From NCBI GenBank assembly GCA_907165065.1, contig OU015529.1:12406554-12470553 (forward strand): 64,000 nt of DNA, written 5' to 3'. A program made the translations under genes and the position numbers. Numbering within the stretch: the first letter of the stretch is position 1; each line of letters begins with the position of its first letter. Below are positions 14,201 through 26,380 of the stretch, one piece after another. Under the pieces are notes generated by a model that was given only the letters and a program-made list of their open reading frames with translations, did no database searches and was not told the origin of the DNA. The stretch is from Caprimulgus europaeus (Eukaryota; Chordata; Aves; Caprimulgiformes; Caprimulgidae).

Positions 14201-15944
14201 GAGTCTGGATCTACTAATTCTTTCCCTGACTTTTCTCAGCTGTTTCTAGCTGTGTTTTGGAGTGTGTTTTCTTGGCTGTATCCATCAGGTATGCTGCTGC
14301 TTTCTTTAAGAGAAAAAAAAGCTAAGTGTCAGTCTTAGACTCTGCAGTATGCTCTGTATGCCATCGAATTATACATGAATGCAAGATCTGGAAGGCCCTG
14401 GATAGTAAGTAGTCTGAATCATTCATTATTTTCTTAAGCATAGATGCAAGCTGCAGGTGCTTGAATCCAGCAAGAAATGCACTCATGTATACTCTAAATA
14501 CAACTCTAAGTGGCTATAAAATGTTAATGTTCCATAGTAAGGAAGTATGGAATAATATATAAAATAGAATAACACTTTGGTGACTCTGCTTATCTCTGGG
14601 CTTCAGGTGATAGTTTTTATAGAGTTACATGAAATTTCCTGTGTCATGAGGAATGTATCTAGTGCTGTTGGAAGTAATTATTTTGCTGAGCCTATGTCTA
14701 TGAAGTTTTTTTTCCTTGCTACTTTTTAGGATATGCAGAATTCTATTTTGTCAGGACAAAGGGAATGTTGTCTATCTGAGTTATTTCCAATAAATCCAGA
14801 GTCCCTGTTTGCTTCCAGTCATCCTCCAGCACTGTGGAGGTAGGTCTAGACTTTGGATATGCCTGAACCTTCCCCTTAGACAGCAAGGTATCTTGAAAAT
14901 CCCACCTATCAAAGGTGTGTGAAAGAACAGTGTTTTTAGCTAGCAGAGTAAACCTCCCTAATGTTCCCTAATGACTTTCTGGAAGTTGTATCATGGGAGT
15001 GTTCCCTTGGCCTTTCATTATCTGCCCTTAGCAGAGCACATAGATTGCCTTTAAGCTCAACTTACAAACAAGCAAGAGAAGGAGGAGAATGAGCAACACC
15101 ACACTCTGGTGTTGTATCTTGGTCTGGATTTTCATATCGAAAATCACCAGGCTACTTTTTCTAATAGAAAAGTTATCATTGTCAGAGTCCTAATGACAGT
15201 CTGTAGGGTGACATGACTGAGTTAAGAGGTCATAGCAGAATCTGGGTTATGTTTGCTGGTTTCAAAAAGAAAGCCCATTTCACGAGGCCTGGGAACTTTG
15301 GCCAACAGTAATTTTTTTAATGCTCTTGTTACACTGAAGACTAGTACGTTCTTCACAACAAGGGAAAACATTTTTTTTAGGTTGTTAACTAACATTTCCT
15401 TTTGGTAGAACCTAAGTTTTTATTGCTGTTACTCCCTCATGCACAAACAAGTCTAGGAAGGAAAAAAATATTCCCATCATAATAAAACGGATATATTAAA
15501 CTAGAGTTATTTGCTTACAGGCTGATGCTGAAATCAGAAAAGGTCTGGTTGCCTCAGAAAAAACTGGTTCTGAGACATACTTTTTATTAAAACTTAACAC
15601 CCACACAATCCCCTCTTACTGGTGTTAGGAAAAATAATAATAAACTGTTTAAAGTGAAAGTAACTGTGGCTTGCACACTGCCTTATCATACTGAGAGAAG
15701 GACTTGCATGATAGAAGTCTCAATTGATTAATGATGATCTTTGATTACCTGCCCTCAGTGTTTCTTTGCAGTTCTGAGTCTTAGGATGTTCTGATGTGTG
15801 GGTGTACTGTGATATTTCCATTTAGTATATACAGTCCCGAAATAAGAAAATATTAAAAGTCTGTGAGTGTCCTGCTGAAACACCTGGAAACAGGAGCCCT
15901 GATGTCATTACCCCCTGCAAGTTATGGCTGTTAAATAATAGGGA
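11205..15944. other. Unique DNA, no gene seen
   Basis: Only a microsatellite near 12,498 and T-rich tracts (12,450-12,490) were noted. Short frames such as 13,376-13,597 on the minus strand are not recognisable. No transposon signature was found. Confidence 0.55.
12498..12528 (+). repeat. (GT)n / GTATGT microsatellite
   Basis: An imperfect GT/GTATGT tract (GTGTGTGTATGTGTATGTAC then GTGTGTGTGG). Simple repeat with potential for Z-DNA. Confidence 0.9.
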
Positions 15945-16062
15945 GACTATATGGCCTAGTGGTTTTATAAATGCTGGGAGGCCTCCTCTGTTCTCTTCCT
16001 AGTTCTGTCACTTCTGCATGATTCTGAGAAAACTTCTCTGCACTTCCCTCCAGCCGCCTCCC
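15945..16062 (+). mobile_element. MIR/CORE-SINE-like tRNA-derived SINE fragment
   Basis: The sequence begins with TGGCCTAGTGG at 15,952-15,962, a perfect match to the RNA polymerase III A-box form TGGCNNAGTGG. A weak B-box-like GTTCTCTTCC lies at 15,990-15,999. After it comes the string expected of an amniote MIR-type SINE: 'agttctgtcacttctgcatg', 'attctgagaaaacttctctg' and 'cacttccctcc' parallel the usual 'agctctgccact...gtgacc...caagtcacttctctg...cctc' order. The element is old: many substitutions, no clear ends and no target duplication visible. I recognise the pattern from memory and cannot score it here. Confidence 0.65.
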
Positions 16063-16064
16063 TG

Positions 16065-18235
16065 CATTTCTTTTGTGCCTGGCCTCCCAGATTCTGTGGA
16101 GACTAGAAATGAAGCTCTGTAAAGCATTCATCTTACTTTATTCAACTCTTTATTTATTTCATGCCAAATTTTTGTCTGATGATTAGTTACAAAACTAGGT
16201 ATTTGTTCTTGATTTAGAAAGTCTTTGCATGATTAAAGCTTTGTCCTTGTGCTGTGGGTGCTTCCCTGTGGCAGAGATACATTATGGCTGTCTTTGGAGA
16301 ACGATTTGGGATTATGAGTCCACTTTCATTCTTTGTACTGAACACGTTAGTATTTAGAAGGGGTTGCAGAGATGATAGCAGATGTAGCCTCAGTCCAAAG
16401 GTGACCTATGTCTATCTTATGCTTTTCTGCCCCCAAAAGTTCATCAAAGTTGGGTTCATCAACTGTTTTATATACTTTAGGGGCTTTCCAAATCTCTACT
16501 GAAGCCACCTAATGGAAACCTAATACAAGTAACCACATGCTTCTGTCTTCCCAAAATCCAAATGCTTTCTGCTTGGGTTGCATAGGATAACCTATTAGAG
16601 TTACCTCTTTAGTGAATGAGATACTACAGGGCCCCACAGGATGGTAGAATTTTCACCGAGGGATGTTAAAGTGGTAGAGGGGACAACTACAGAGTGAGAG
16701 GATGAGGTTAAGAACTGTCCTTCTGTTTGGGGAATGTCATAGACCCACCATACCTTTGTTTTGGAGATGACAAAGACCACAGAATCTACAAAGGTTTGTG
16801 GTGCAGGTTAGCAATGAGAGTCAGCTCATACTTGTCTTCTATGTGTTTGAAAAATACCCTGCAACAATGCCACTGTAATGCCATTTCAGAGAAGAACAGA
16901 AATTCAGCCTGTAATTTGTCTTTGCTCTCCCTTTCCTCAAGAGCTGCATCCTCATCCTCCAATCTTAGCTGCATTTCATTTCTCCAGTTAGCTCAGTGCT
17001 TTGGGAAATGTATGTCTGAGTCAATGAAGGTTAACAGGATCAGATCCTCAGTTGGTGTCAAGCAGCATTGCTCCATCGTCATTGAAGAAATGGCACCAAT
17101 TTATGTATATCCTATTGTATGTCTCCTGATGTCTAACATCTGTAATGGGTTTGTTCTCATTAAATGGTATCTTCCTGGCTCCGCTTTTCTCTGCTCACAT
17201 GAAAATACATCAGTTTAAAAGTTCAGTCCCTGCAAAATAACATGTGTAAGGCAGCTGTTCACTGAATGGAAAATTATCTGGTTTGTCATAGGAATGCATT
17301 TGTAAATCACTGCTGGGAAACACTGTGTTAAAACTTATTGTTACCAAATCTTCCATTTTATGAATTGGAAACATTGTTAACTGAGAAACAATTTTTCCTT
17401 GGCATTTTGTAAGAGGGTCCTAAAGATGCGAAGAGGAGGAAGAAGTGGGTGTTGATGAATTTGATAACAATGAGTTGTTTTAGCTCTGGGACAATTATAA
17501 TAAACATGACCAGCTCCTTGCCATTCCAGGAGAAATTCAGGCTTCATCTGAATAGGTTTTACTGATGTCCTGGACAGACAATTCCTTGCTTGGAGAGCCT
17601 GGGCTCTGGGTCATTGTGGTGGGAGGCGATGGTATTCAGTGTGGTACAGACTGAAAGTGAGAGATAAGAGCTCAGCAAAGGAAAAATGAAGGAAGGGTCA
17701 GACTGGTTTGCTGCTGTCATTTCTCTCTGAGTAGCCAAGTGGCCTTTTTTTGGCTCGGCTATTATAGGAACATATATTTTCTCTTAAAGCTTCTTACAAA
17801 GAATCCCTCACTCTCCTAAATGACTTAGTCTCCCCTGGGCATGAGCCAGTCAGGAAGAGATGTCTTCTTTTTCATGTCTCCTATCTAGTTCCTTGCTAGA
17901 TCACATATACTAATCTGTCTTCATGCTTTTGCTTCCTTCTTGTCATGGAGAAGCGTCAGCTTCTCCTAAGAGTTCTGTTAAAATTCAAGAGTCTTTTGCT
18001 AAGAGAAGTTAGTGGGATAACAACCAGTTCAACCAGTGCTGCTATGTAATCAAAGTAGAATTTAATTCAAAGTTCTGGGTGGCAGAGGTAGATCAGGTTC
18101 CTTGTATGGGATATCTTGTACTCAGGGTAGAAATCACATTTTCTTTTCCTGTCCTTACTCCAACCCCTTGCATTTTTGAGGACACCTTTTTCAGACCTAG
18201 AAAAAGAAAGGTGTATGACCAGAAGATAGATGAGA
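16065..18235. other. Mostly unique DNA with one ancient repeat motif
   Basis: The region holds a 163-codon frame at 16,727-17,218, the longest outside the LINEs. It runs across the ancient repeat motif at 17,040-17,115 and has no domain. On the opposite strand at 16,786-16,974 is a charged 62-codon frame (LEDEDAALEERESKDK) that resembles a coiled coil by composition only. Neither is supported as a gene. Confidence 0.5.
17040..17115 (+). repeat. Palindrome-type ancient interspersed repeat motif
   Basis: The sequence GATCCTCAGTTGGTGTCAAG, then CAGCATTGCTCCATCGTCAT, then TGAAGAAATGGCACCAATTT closely parallels a fold-back motif I know from many amniote sequences (gatcctcagctggtgtaaat...gctccattga...caatggagc...accaatttata). 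In less-worn copies the second half is the inverted complement of the first. Here the palindrome has decayed. The class of the parent element is not known to me with certainty. Confidence 0.42.
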
Positions 18236-18345
18236 GCTCTCTCTAGGAGTCAGTCTGAGCTCTGCTGGGTGCCCCGCAGTCATCTTACATGTGTGTATCA
18301 CTCCGTGCTTCTCTTATGTATAACAGGATAATTCTGGGTTTTGAA
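18236..18345 (+). mobile_element. MIR-like SINE fragment
   Basis: The order is 'ggagtcagtctgagctctgc', 'tgggtgccccgcagtcatct', 'gtgtgtatcactccgtgctt' and 'ctcttatgtataacaggata'. These follow the MIR consensus order: agctctgccac, gtgaccttgggcaagtcact, gtgcctcagtttc, ctcatctgtaaaa-aggataat. Neither a clear A-box nor a B-box is seen, so only the middle and 3' core would remain. Heavy divergence makes this a probable rather than certain call. Confidence 0.45.
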
Positions 18346-19430
18346 TTAAGTGAAATTGGTTTTGCCATTTTAAATATTTGATAACATAGTATTGCTTATT
18401 TAATTTATATCCTTTGTATTGCTGAGTTTCCACAGCATCCAGATTTTTTTTTTTTAGTTTTCTGTGTCGATTTTTTGTTTATCTTTTGTTTTTTTTTGTA
18501 ATGTGACTTTCTCTTTCTGCCTGTCATGGTATTTCAATTATTCATAATCACTATTATAACAAAAGACATTTCGTCTACCTGGATTCTTTTGACATTACTC
18601 ATGCTATATGTGCCTAAATCTTTCTAGATGTTGATGTGGCACAAGATCTGACAGCATCACAGACCTTTCAGAGTCACAGAGCTTTCCTTCTTCCCATGAC
18701 CCTTTCTGAATTCAGACAATTTTAGGAAACTATCTTTCACTTATCTTTGTAATTAATTTCTGTGAACTCCTAATGGCTATTCTGGCTCACCTGCACATTA
18801 AAAGCTAAATATAATCATGATCTTTTAAGTGAAATAATTTATTTGCCTTGAAACAAAACCTTGACAAACTTTGTGTTTCTTTTGAGATGGAGAATGAGTG
18901 TCTTGTAATGTTCATGACAGGTATATACTTTCCAACTAAGAAAACGAGCAGCAGACTTCCTCATGTGTGCTTCCCAGTTCTAGTGGTACTTGTTGGAAAG
19001 CAATGTACCGAAAGCCCAGTGACAGATGATGACAGAAAAATAAATAAATAAATAAATTTAAAAAAACCTCTCCCTGCTGAGTGCTGAGTTAAATACCTCT
19101 CTACCATCTGGAAAGGCACAGCAATAGCATGTCAATATTGAGTTTTTATGTGCTTATGTGTGTCATGACACTGACACTAGGTCTCTTCCAAGTGGAGATC
19201 CCCAGTAGAAGTGTCCTGAAGTTGGGGGAATTTTACCCAGGTAAAACAGGTCTGAATGAGAGTACAGGGATGATGTGGGAATGTGACAACAGACACAGTA
19301 TGTACTAAAGGTCTAACCCCAGTGCTGCTCCTTTTGCCTGGCTGACCCTTTTTAAGGTAATTGACTGGCTTCGTTTGTCTGGTGTAGTAGAAAATACCTA
19401 TTTTATTTATTTCTTCTGCACATATGTATT
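18346..19430. other. AT-rich DNA with T tracts, no gene seen
   Basis: T-rich tracts at 18,445-18,500 and an AAAT microsatellite near 19,036 are the only features. No coding or RNA feature was recognised. Confidence 0.55.
19036..19058 (+). repeat. (AAAT)n microsatellite
   Basis: Five AAAT-type units are followed by TTTAAAAAAACC. Simple tandem repeat. Confidence 0.9.
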
Positions 19431-19860
19431 GTGAGACTCTTTAAAAATAAGAGTGGCCAGGTCAGGCGGAGGCATCTTGGGCAAAGCAAGCATTGCTCCA
19501 TCCCTCAGGAGCAGTTAAAAGATAGTAATAGAATTCACATCAGGCTCGGAAGAAATGATCCCCTTAAGCGGCTTCAGAGTCAGGAGCACTGCTCAGCAGC
19601 TGCAAGAAGTGAGCACAGACATCCAGACAAACATCTGTGGTCACAGAAGAAGAAACCTCCCAGGGAGCAGATGGGATTGCTATGAGCTTATTGAACCCCA
19701 GAAAGCCACTGAGCTGACAGCAGCCATGCCAACAATTGGCTTTGACCTGTCCTCCAGTGTGTGAAACCCTCCAGGCTGTAAACTTTCTAACATTCCTTTT
19801 TTATCAAGTTACTTTGAGTTGCCTCTTTACAAAATAAATTGCTCTAGTAAAACTTGACTT
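19431..19860 (+). other. GC-richer segment of unknown origin with AATAAA near its end
   Basis: The stretch stands out from its AT-rich surroundings. It has two overlapping open frames (19,431-19,685, 84 codons; 19,555-19,764, 69 codons) whose products match nothing I recognise. Near the end, at 19,831-19,836, is an AATAAA followed within 20 bases by a TAGTAAAACTTG stretch. That pattern fits either an old LTR or the 3' end of a transcript, such as a non-coding exon or an old processed copy. No splice structure or protein family supports a host gene. Confidence 0.25.
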
Positions 19861-19864
19861 TTTG

Positions 19865-22800
19865 GATTAGAAGTATTTAGAGGAACTCATTGTGAAGAAA
19901 ATAATGAGGTACTTCCACCTCAAATGTCTGGCTGGTTGATGGGATGCTCTGTGGCTCCACTCAATACCGAGGGGGCTTTGGGTAGGGGTGGTGAAAAGGA
20001 AAGAGAGCTAAATGTTTCACTGAAGGGCTGCACAAGGCATCTGTGAGCTGCAGCTCTATGTGGGCAAACCATAGGATCTTGCCACAGACATGGGGAAATC
20101 ACAAAAGTTATTCAGAAACTTTCTCACAGGAATGACTTGTTTGCTTTTCTTAAAATGTGAATCATACAGTTCTTCTTGAGATAGGTACCAGTCACCATAA
20201 ATAACATCAAGAGAGTGCAGGGAAATATTGAGATCACTAGACAAAGAAAAAAGAAAAAAAACCAAACTTAGCCTGTCTAAATCATACACAGTCCTGCCTG
20301 TCTTCAGATCCAGGTGATTTTTATTCACTTAGAGATAGCAGAGGGGAAGTTGGGGGAGAGAGCACCAAGAAGATTTTGACACAAATTTGGATCATCTATC
20401 TCTAGTTTCCAGCAGTGCATTGTCACAAATGCTACTTTATCACTTCTATAAGACAAAACAAGGGCAAATCTCTTTTCCTACTCCTCTTCCCTTAATTTTC
20501 AGCAACAGTTGCTGTGTTTGAATCCTGCTCCCATTTTTATGACAGTGAAACATCCTACCTCCTTCTAGCTAATTGGTGCTCTAACAGCAGGAGACCATGC
20601 ACAAAGGCAGCAGAATTCCCTGCCTGTTCAGCATCTGCAGTCTGCTCACACATGTGATTTCAAGATGAAGTTTAAATGTTATAAAAGTGAGTCTAGATAG
20701 TAATTGGTTGAAATACACACAGGAATATCAAAGCTTGTGTAATTTCAGGGTTTCACTTAAACTTGCCAGCCTCCTAGAAACAATCATAAGGAACATGCTT
20801 AAAAGTACCTTAAAAATGAGTATTAAAATTTCAAGGTTGATAACTGTTGATACATTACTGAGACAAACACAATGTTCTCTAAGAGGCTATTTCCCAGATG
20901 AAGATTTAGGTATTTCCAGCAATGAATACATGTATGTATTCACAGTGTGAAGAAACTTTCCCTCTTTTAGTGTAGGCTCAATAATTGCTTTTTGTCATCT
21001 CTTCTGTGTAACGTGTTCTTAGGCTTCTGTAGATATTGAGGACTAACCAGGTAGACCATCATAACAGCCAAGCCATCTCCCTCCTTTCTTCATGAAACTG
21101 CTTCTTCCTGGACCCCTGGGCTGGATGTTTTATGCAAGAGAAACCAGGGAATCCAGAGTTTTACTCTGAAACCATATTTTACCTCTTCTGTTTAACCCCC
21201 TTAGCCACATCCACAGTGCACTGAAATCCACCAGGAACATCCTCTTAACCCACTGTCACCTTTTCTTCTCTTAATGGGAAGGAACTATGACAGGGGACAA
21301 AGTGGATTCGAAAGGTATGCTTGTGGGAATGGTTTATATACAAGAAGATGGATGTAATCTAATCATTCCACAATAAATTCCCGCCTGCTTCATGCTGTGT
21401 TATTTTGTTGCTGTCCTCTCTCGTTCATTCCCATTATCACCCAGACCATCCCTTTCCCCTTCTCCTGCTCTCCCTGCTCCTGAAACCCCAATCTGCATTT
21501 AGTAAATAAAGGGTGAAATGAGTTCTCATCCACCTGACTGATGCTTCAGGTCTGAAATGAGAAAGCCTCTGTTGACGATGCAGTGCCCAATTTAAAGCAA
21601 TATCACCTGTCAGTTTGATAAAAGGCATGAAGAAAATATCCCATCTCGGCCAAGGCGGGAAAAAAGTGTCATCTAAAATAAATGCTAACCTTAGGAAAAA
21701 AAATACACAAACAAATGGCTAGGAATTGTTTTTATGGTTCTATTCACTGGGGCTAGTCCTCAAAACATAAATTACTGCTTATTTGTGACTCAAAGAGAAC
21801 AGCCAGGAACAAAGCTTGCAGGCCAGCAAAGATGCAAACTTGCTCGTGGTGCCTTTTTATCACAGAGATTGAAATGTGCAGTGTGAAAGGTGCATTTGCA
21901 GAACCTTGGGCTCAGCTGTCTCAGCCCTCTGATCTTTCTTTCTGCCAGAAAATGAGTTAGTGTATTTATCTTTTGTCCTTGCCTTCCTGAGCTTTTGCTT
22001 ATGTTTCAGCCTATAGAATTGCAGTGTCCTGGTTGTCTGTTTTTTAAATAAGCATCCTGCTTAATGCTTCAGCTCTTTGTTTCACTGTGTGTCCTGCTGC
22101 AGCAGAGATGATTCAAGGAGAATGGATGCGGCTCTGGAGTTGGTGCTGTTGGTTTATGAACACCTTTTTCACCTTCACTTGCAGATTATGATACAAAAGG
22201 CTTTACTAATTGAAGACAGTTCACTAGCCCATTCAAAATGAATCCGATCACCACTATCCATCAATATTTTTTTCCCCATGCCTACAGTTTGGAGGCCAGA
22301 TGACCTGCAGCACTTTCCCTGGGCAGCAAAGCTGCAAGAGACTTATCTGTGGATGGTGGAATGGGGGTAAATGCTGGTGAAGATGATGTTGCATAGCAGG
22401 ACGCCCATCATAGAGATGATTTTCCGGGTCTGGGCCCAACTGACCTGTCCGTTTAGCCAGAGTATGCAGCCAGGGAAAAAGAAGCACAAAACCCTCAAAA
22501 AAGTTCTGGAACTTGATGGTCACAGCAGGGTTTAGTCAGGTCTCCACTACTTGGCTTGGCCAGACTGTTGCAACAGAAGACAAAATATCCATGAGATATA
22601 TAAAGAAGTATGTGGTGTTCTGTGGTACATGAAATCATCATCTAGGAGGTTATCATCTCCCTTGAGGTGACAAAGATAGAGGTTACAACACCTATGTGTA
22701 AGAAAACATGTATTAATTGGAAAGTGAGACAGTGAATTTATTCCTAACAGATAACAAATATGTTCCCACTTGAGAACAGTAAAGGGTTAAATGGGCAAGA

Positions 22801-24997
22801 GATTCAGTCTATGTACCCTCTAAAGAGGGATAATTCAACCTAGAGCAAACCCAAATTTATTGGCAAGGCTGTGTTTTGGACTTATTCACCAAAATATTTT
22901 CTATTAGTATTTCGTTAGCTGTTAGACTGCAGTGAGGGCAATATAGAAGCTTTTACAAATATGAAATGAATTGGAAACTGGACAGAAAAACCTAGTTATA
23001 TTTTAATGGAGACATCTTTAGGAACATTTTATAATCTCTTATTAGTCAAGTTCTAACATTAACAAGATACAAACATTTAAGCATCAGGAAAATAATATTA
23101 AACTTTACTACCAAATCCTGTGGGAATGTTTCAAAGAATAAAAATAATATGGACATGTGCAATTAAGTATATTTTACCCTCACAGAGTGGAAATAAGCAT
23201 ATATTTCTTCTCCCGGAAGGATGCTGTAATGAAATAATTTTCCTATGATTTAGACATGGACTGTGGAGCCATCAGTGAAGAACCTCTCCCCAAGATATCT
23301 AGCAGATGATTTGCATTTGGCCCAGGATATTTTAAGAACATCAGCAATATTGGGTTTATGAAGTTTATGAACATAATCAAAAGCTTATCTTTGCTGTTTT
23401 TCAGTAGTTAAAACTTAGTTTTACATAATTTCTTTGTACCCTGTCAAGAGGGTATAAATGTCATCAGTTTTACAATGGGAGTTTGGTCATTCAGGTAGCT
23501 CGGTGCAGGATTGTCTTGAAGTCAGACATTACGCTAGATGTAAGCCAGCCAAAATCTAGTTTGTGACTTTCAGTAATTCTTGGTCTATATTTGCCATCAG
23601 TTGTGCTGCACTAATTGCTGTTGGAGAACCTGTTCCAAATTTCACTGAAATCAGCAGGAACCTTCTGGATTCAAAGAGCTTTGAATCAGATCCTCACTGT
23701 AGGTACAATTAAGTTACATTAAACATTTTACTTCAGTGCCTAATCCATTTTCACATTGTGTCTCCAAATGGATCATGTGTTTTCTGTTATAATTCCCCAA
23801 AAGGCAGGATTTGGGTAGTAAGCAGGGGCAAATTTTTGCTGTTAAAGAAACGTGGCAGCCTAAGGTTGTGGCAACCTGAGGAGCTAAAAAGTTAATGTTG
23901 GGTGATACTGTTAAGACATCTGTGAGATCCCGAGCAAAATACTAAAGAGCAGTAAAGCCCATATTAAGGTCAATAACTTCTGTGAAGATAGTCTGAAAGT
24001 CATGTAGCTCGTGGGAATGCCTCACAAGTGAGTTGCCTGGTGTGGGGAAGGACATGTGGAACCTGTAAATCACAGGGAAGTGTTAAATACATTCAAAGTG
24101 CTCTCATCCTCAGGGTTAAAGTTTTGTTCCAAAGCCAGTTTGAATCTGATTTCAGACGAAGGCTTTTACTCAATCTGTAATGCATTGTGATATCCAGCAG
24201 GTAGAACTCATTGAGGAAAATTACTTCCTGCGATGATATATGATTGATTCAGTCACATCTCTGAGCTATTTAGGGGAAATTATCCATGGGATTGTATCAT
24301 TAGTTTAAAAGCTGCCTCAATTGTTTTTCTGTCAGGATAATTTTAAGCCACACAAGGGTATTAGTTGGAAAAACATTTGAAAAGGAGTCTAATTCCTTCA
24401 ATATTACTTAAATCTGGTTTTCATGTACTATTTTCCTCTTCATTTGTAACCACTCTACTGAGGGGTGGAGAGCAGAATTCTGTCTCTGAGTGGGCCAATG
24501 ATTTTGTCTCTGAATATGGCTACCCTCTGTTAATCAGGTACTCCACTTCCATGGGCTTATACTTCAGCCTCTGGCCTTGTCTGCCCTTGCTACATCAAAA
24601 GGAACACAGTTTTGAAAATTTCTAACCACATTCCTAAATAATGGCAAAATCCACAAAATAACAAGGTGCTAGCAAAGCAAAGACCCTGTTCACATTAATC
24701 AGTAATGTGATCTGTTTCCAGGGGAGTCTGTTTAATCAGAATTCTCTAGAAAGACAGAAAGGAAATTTAGAATAAATGGTGAAACTACTAAACACTAGAG
24801 ATACTGAACAACAGATATGATTGTCAGAGTACTGATGAATTGAGAGTTGGTGGAATACCAAGTTAGAAAGCAAATGAAACATTCTCCAAGGGAAAAGTTC
24901 TGTACATTGAAGAGAAAAACTGAATGAATAATAATGGTTAATAGCAATGTGACCTTAGGACTGAAGACCATGCAGGGAGACATAAAGGCACGAGGGG
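19865..24997. other. Unique DNA, no gene seen
   Basis: There are scattered short frames on both strands (for example 20,056-20,328 minus; 22,254-22,523 minus, His/Pro-rich near HHLHQHLPPFHHP) without family or splice support. A splice-acceptor-like pyrimidine stretch with CAG near 22,183 leads into a short open stretch, but nothing suggests a real exon. A candidate conserved element is listed separately. Confidence 0.5.
21490..21690. promoter_or_regulatory. Candidate conserved non-coding element
   Basis: A repeat-free stretch contains words such as TTTAAAGCAATATCACCTGT, CAGTTTGATAAAAGGCATGA and the E2F-like GGCGGGAAAA at 21,654. The frame at 21,437-21,628 on the minus strand is short and unrecognised. 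Inference from texture only. Confidence 0.22.
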
Positions 24998-25115
24998 AAT
25001 TCCTGGGTGACCTTTGGCAAGTTGCTTTAGCTTCTAGCAATAAAATGAGATAGCATGACTATGTTACTCATCTGGGATATAAAAGAAAATACACAATGAG
25101 CTTGAAGGATACGAG
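24998..25115 (+). mobile_element. MIR-like SINE fragment
   Basis: The words CTGGGTGACCTTTGGCAAGT, then GCTTTAGCTTC, then CAATAAAATGAGATAGCATG and GTTACTCATCTGGG parallel the MIR string gtgaccttgggcaagt-cactta-cctc...tgtaaaatgaggataat...acctcat. The first match, at 25,003-25,022, is the strongest. The 5' tRNA-like part is not recognisable. Confidence 0.5.
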
Positions 25116-26300
25116 TTCTCTGACAGTAAGTGCTCTCTGTTGCATCTCAGAATGTAGTTTCTGTATTTAGCTCCAGCCTGTTTACTGAGCTTTTCATTAC
25201 TCTGGTTTCTCCATTGTAATTTGGATGCATGTTAAGATAACGCAGCCAAGCATTCTGCTCTGGGATGGGTGACCTGGACTGGCAGCTGCTATAAGAGCAG
25301 GCAGACTGGGATGACAGAGTTTGCATGCTTGGTTAGTCACAGTGATCTTGAGGCACATGGCAGGACTAGTAGCCTTAGCAATGCTAAAATGTTTAGTAGT
25401 AACTGCTGTAAGGCAGATATTGAAGAGGGATCCCACTATTTCATCCATAGCAAAGCAGGATTTAACTTTTTTTGTCATAGGCCAGCTGCACTTGCTTACT
25501 CTTTTATGAGCAACAGTTCTTGACAAGCCTGAGTGTCTTCAGGTTGACAGAAATCCAACATTTCTTGTCCTTAAATTGCTCTTTCTGTTTGGATTGTAAA
25601 TTATATTTTTGTGTTTAAATCTATAAGAATGATCCAAAGTTGTGTGCTGTATACCCAGTTAGCAGAAAGATGTAGCTACAGGTATCTTAGACCACATTTA
25701 TCACAAAGCAAGAAACAGAGCTTTTGAAATTTGTTTGGCCTCGCTTGCTTTCCACCGGAGGGAAGAGAAGACAGTCATGCACTACTGGCAATATGAATGC
25801 TTCTTGAATGAAGTCTGTGATAGAACAGCAGCAGTGAGGTATGAAGTTTGAAACACACACTAGGAGCAAGTAGCTCTGACACAAAGAACATTTTCTTGTG
25901 CCTTTTTAATTTTTCAGCAAAAGATACTCAGTAGATAATAGAAATTAATTCTTCTCACCCTGAAAATTGTACACCATCAGACCACAAAATATGGACTAGA
26001 TGATACAAATTTATGCTGGCAAAAGGGGAAGGGCTTGCAAAATGGTGGTTTATTTTCTTTGAGGAGTCTGGAAATGGACCATTAGCACCATGCTTCTTTC
26101 TGTCTTCTAATGTGATCCCTCAGCATTTAGGAGAATCAAAAAAGCATTTGCCTTATAGGAAATGTCTTTCTGAAATTGACACCATAAATCAGAGCAATAT
26201 CTAATGACAAAACATTTGAAAGCATTAAATTTATATGACCCAAAGGACACATTTATAAAACTATACACAGTCGGAGCTAACTCCAAGGTGTTCCTCAAAC
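25116..26300. other. Unique DNA, no gene seen
   Basis: Two overlapping frames at 25,197-25,526 (minus, 109 codons) and 25,269-25,523 (plus) are antisense to each other and match nothing known. The region ends at the CR1 3' end at 26,301. Confidence 0.55.
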
Positions 26301-26380
26301 CACAGAATCACAGAATGTCAGGGATTGGAAGGGACCTCGAAAGATCATCTAGTCCAATCCCCCTGCCAGAGCAGGAACAC

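Noticed and set aside
16786-16974. Charged 62-codon minus-strand frame resembling a coiled coil (LEDEDAALEERESKDK)
   Set aside because: Resemblance is by composition only. No homology continues on either side, so a processed gene copy is not supported.
16727-17218. 163-codon open frame on the plus strand, longest outside the LINEs
   Set aside because: No recognisable domain, runs over an ancient repeat motif, no splice or promoter context. Frames this long are expected by chance in 64 kb.
17350-17400. CCATTTTATGAATTGGAAAC, similar to the reverse complement of a MIR core
   Set aside because: Too short, and no second MIR word follows in order.
22183-22212. Possible splice acceptor (pyrimidines then CAG) before a short open stretch
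   Set aside because: No protein homology, no matching donor in phase and no neighbouring exon found.
22254-22523. His/Pro-rich 89-codon minus frame
   Set aside because: The run HHLHQHLPPFHHP arises from GATGATG/GGTGG-type words. No family or splice context.
25197-25526. Pair of antisense frames (109 and 84 codons)
   Set aside because: Mutually antisense and unrecognised; typical shadow frames.
25993-26005. GGACTAGATGAT, a word common in CR1 3' ends
   Set aside because: Only about 12 bases match and no CR1 sequence surrounds it; chance.
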